From positions 496,964 to 560,963 of the forward strand of contig PHEY01000001.1 in NCBI GenBank assembly GCA_002841335.1: DNA of 64,000 bases, written 5' to 3'. The notes under the pieces were generated by a model that was not told the DNA's origin, ran no database searches, and saw only the letters and a program-made list of their open reading frames with translations. The stretch is from Actinobacteria bacterium HGW-Actinobacteria-2 (lineage in GTDB: Bacteria; Actinomycetota; Actinomycetes; Propionibacteriales; Propionibacteriaceae). A program made the position numbers and the translations under genes. Every line of letters starts with the position of its first letter. Position 1 is the stretch's first letter. Positions 58,883 through 64,000 of the stretch are shown in pieces.

Positions 58883-59815
58883 ATGCAGTCCACCGTCACC
58901 GTCACCGTCGTCGGCGAAGCGCTCATCGACATCGTTATCCCCACCTTTGGTGAGCCGGCCGAGCACATCGGCGGCAGCCCCGCCAATGTGGCCATCGGCC
59001 TGGCTCGTCTCGGCCACCCCACTCAACTGGCCACCCACATCGGCACCGACGCCCGCGGTCGACGGATCGGTGAAGCCTTGGCTGCGGAGGGCGTCAGCAT
59101 GGTGCCCGGCAGCCAAAGCGCGGCGCGCACCCCAACCGCGACCGCACGCCTGGATGTCGCGGGCGTCGCCACGTACGAGTTCGATCTGGACTGGCGCCTC
59201 GACCCGGCTAGTCTCGACTCCTCCGCCGCAGGGCATTTCCACACCGGCTCGATTGCCGCGACCCTCGCTCCTGGCGGCGCCGGGGTCGCGACCGCGATGG
59301 CTGCGGCACGTCGCCATTCCACGGTCTCCTACGACCCCAATGTTCGCCCCTCACTGATGGGCAGCCCGGCTGAGGTCCGACCGGTTATCGAACATCTGGT
59401 CGGCCTCTCCGATGTGGTGAAGGCGTCCGAAGAGGACCTCGAATGGCTGTATCCGGGCAAGCCGCTCCCCCAGGTGCTCGCCGACTGGGCGGTGCTCGGC
59501 CCGGCGCTGGTCGCCGTGACGCGTGGCGGTGAGGACGCCCTGATCCTGGTCGGTGGTGAACTCAGCGACCGGCGTCCGTTGCCTTCGGCGGTCGTCGACA
59601 CCGTGGGCGCCGGCGACTCGTTCATGGCCGGGTTGATCTCCGGCCTGGTGGACGGCGGTTACCTGGGTAGTGCCGAGGCGCGCGAACGCCTGCGTTTCGC
59701 CCACTTCGACCAACTGGCCGCGGCCGTGGACCGCGCCCTGGCCTGCGCAGCGATCACGGTGTCGCGCGCAGGGGCCAATCCCCCGACGCGCGCGGAGCTG
59801 ACGATCGACGTCTGA
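58883..59815 (+). CDS. PfkB-family carbohydrate kinase
   Basis: A 310-residue ribokinase-like sugar kinase. N-terminal signature is VVGEALIDIVIP...EHIGGSPANVAIGLARLGHPTQL, and the C-terminal ATP/catalytic motif is VVDTVGAGDSFMAGLISGL with the catalytic Asp. The IGGSPANVA start suggests fructokinase specificity, not proven. Starts nine bases after the SDR stop, so possibly co-transcribed; a bidirectional hairpin follows. Confidence 0.9.
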   Translation: MQSTVTVTVVGEALIDIVIPTFGEPAEHIGGSPANVAIGLARLGHPTQLATHIGTDARGRRIGEALAAEGVSMVPGSQSAARTPTATARLDVAGVATYEFDLDWRLDPASLDSSAAGHFHTGSIAATLAPGGAGVATAMAAARRHSTVSYDPNVRPSLMGSPAEVRPVIEHLVGLSDVVKASEEDLEWLYPGKPLPQVLADWAVLGPALVAVTRGGEDALILVGGELSDRRPLPSAVVDTVGAGDSFMAGLISGLVDGGYLGSAEARERLRFAHFDQLAAAVDRALACAAITVSRAGANPPTRAELTIDV

Positions 59816-59832
59816 GACTGCCTGGCAAAAGC

Positions 59833-59866
59833 AACAGCGCCGGCCCCCGAGGGGACCGGCGCTGTT
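59833..59866. terminator. Bidirectional terminator between pfkB-type kinase and tuf
   Basis: AACAGCGCCGG (59833-59843) pairs with CCGGCGCTGTT (59856-59866) between two convergent stops. T-rich runs follow on both strands (GTTGCTTTTG on the minus strand and TGTTTCAGCCTTT on the plus), so it can stop both transcripts. Confidence 0.85.
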
Positions 59867-59884
59867 TCAGCCTTTAGGCCAAGA

Positions 59885-61045
<1,161 letters not shown>

Positions 61046-61149
61046 CTCACGGCCCGTGCCTTCGCACGGACCGCACCAAGTCTTCTCTACGCGCCGATCT
61101 GAGTCAAACTCAGCGCGGCCGCAGTTTGTCGGTGCGTCCTGAGCTGGGC

Positions 61150-63264
<2,115 letters not shown>

Positions 63265-63322
63265 GTCGGGCTCAACCTTCCATTTCCGCTGCGCCCTGCC
63301 TCCAGGACGCCGTTTTCACCGG

Positions 63323-63354
63323 ACAGGGCACGGCGTTGGTGTGCCGTGCCCTGT
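63323..63354. terminator. 12-bp perfect hairpin between rpsG and fusA
   Basis: ACAGGGCACGGC (63323-63334) pairs perfectly with GCCGTGCCCTGT (63343-63354) over an eight-base loop, 24 bp after the rpsG stop. No T-run follows, so it may be an attenuator, processing site or stability element rather than a terminator. It resembles the rplO-secY hairpin in form. Confidence 0.6.
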
Positions 63355-63377
63355 TGGAGTTCATGAGCTGGTGAGGG

Positions 63378-63848
63378 TCACCAGCGGTAGTGGGCGAACG
63401 CGCGGTTCGCCTCGGCCATTTTGTGAGTGTCCTCACGACGCTTCACCGAAGCACCCAAACCGTTGGAAGCGTCCAGCAGTTCGTTCATCAGACGCTCGGT
63501 CATGGTCTTCTCGCGACGCTGCCGAGAGAAGCTCACCAGCCAACGCAGAGCCAGAGTGTTGGCGCGAGCCGGCTTGACCTCGATCGGCACCTGGTAGGTG
63601 GCGCCACCAACACGGCGGCTCTTCACTTCCAGGGTCGGACGAATGTTGTCCAGCGCCTTCTTGAGCGTCTGCACCGGATCGACACCGGTCTTGGCCCGGG
63701 TACCTTCCAGCGCGTCGTAGACGATGCTCTGCGCGGTGGTCTTCTTGCCGTCGAGCAGGATCTTGCTGACCAGCTGGGAAACCAGCGGCGAGCCGTAGAC
63801 CGGATCAACGACAACCGGACGCTTCGGGGCGGGACCCTTGCGAGGCAT
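63378..63848 (-). CDS. rpsG: 30S ribosomal protein S7
   Basis: Primary 30S head-organising protein; represses str translation in E. coli. The 156 residues open [40 protein letters not shown] and contain [31 protein letters not shown]. Normal. ATG shares a base with the rpsL stop (TAATG). Confidence 0.97.
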   Translation of the reverse strand: MPRKGPAPKRPVVVDPVYGSPLVSQLVSKILLDGKKTTAQSIVYDALEGTRAKTGVDPVQTLKKALDNIRPTLEVKSRRVGGATYQVPIEVKPARANTLALRWLVSFSRQRREKTMTERLMNELLDASNGLGASVKRREDTHKMAEANRAFAHYRW

Positions 63849-64000
63849 TACTTCTCCTTCTTCGCGCCGTAACGGCTGCGGGCCTGCTTGCGGTTCTTCA
63901 CACCCTGGGTGTCGAGCGAGCCGCGGATGATCTTGTAACGAACACCGGGCAAGTCCTTCACACGACCGCCGCGGACGAGCACCATCGAGTGCTCCTGCAG
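63848..64000 (-). CDS. rpsL: 30S ribosomal protein S12 (3' end only)
   Basis: The last 50 codons and TAA stop of rpsL, cut by the window edge. The visible residues [20 protein letters not shown], then [30 protein letters not shown], include the conserved [12 protein letters not shown] loop where streptomycin-resistance changes arise. The TAA overlaps the rpsG ATG, indicating coupled translation. Confidence 0.97.

Noticed and set aside
61050-61085. A WCGPC thioredoxin-like motif just upstream of tuf in the EF-Tu frame
   Set aside because: It lies in a stretch without any start codon and no thioredoxin fold surrounds it; coincidence.

Overview
The window is high-GC DNA from an actinobacterium, most likely from Propionibacteriales. 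The evidence is a complete actinobacterial dcw cluster without ftsA but with sepF and wag31, an ANTAR regulator of the PdtaR type beside polA and rpsA, RBS-driven GTG/TTG starts, a MurE with the DNPR (diaminopimelate) motif, and an EF-Tu sequence of propionibacterial flavour. The genus is inference. Almost everything is core genome. I see no insertion sequence, prophage, integrase, CRISPR array, rRNA or origin.

Layout: 1-11.5 kb holds housekeeping genes: rpsA, a maltokinase-cap-like protein, polA, a hotdog thioesterase, pdtaR, tRNA-Leu(CAA), an HdeD/lipase fusion, pyk, an RluA-type pseudouridine synthase, lspA and a DksA-type zinc finger protein. From 11.6 to 29.4 kb lies the division and cell-wall cluster, read leftwards: mraZ, rsmH, ftsL, ftsI, murE, murF, mraY, murD*, ftsW, murG, murC, ftsQ, ftsZ, yfiH, sepF, wag31. 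Most neighbours overlap by ATGA or GTGA, so translation is probably coupled. Upstream of mraZ is a four-copy, 10-bp-period GTGG array, the expected MraZ operator.

From 29.6 to 38.6 kb is a mixed accessory stretch: DUF3040, a HEPN-dinB pair behind a LexA-type box, DUF4126, the three-gene transglutaminase/alpha-E/ATP-grasp cassette, an RDD membrane protein, a GNAT protein and a PanE-like reductase. From 38.6 to 51.3 kb are map, adk, secY and the full spc and S10 ribosomal operons. From 51.5 to 59.8 kb are an EamA transporter, a small transglutaminase-like protein, a DprE2-like SDR, gltX, a DUF6891-like protein, glnS, another SDR and a PfkB kinase. From 59.9 to 64 kb is the str operon (tuf, fusA, rpsG, and the 3' end of rpsL).

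Two genes expected to be essential look damaged. The dcw murD encodes only 342 residues, lacks the whole C-terminal ligase domain, and has lost the P-loop lysine, the metal-site histidine and the carbamylated lysine, so it is probably catalytically dead. The tuf reading frame has no usable start codon in front of its G1 loop. Other points of note are the GluRS/GlnRS pair, the HdeD-lipase fusion, the SOS box, missing yggT, and the absence of the infA-rpoA block after map.
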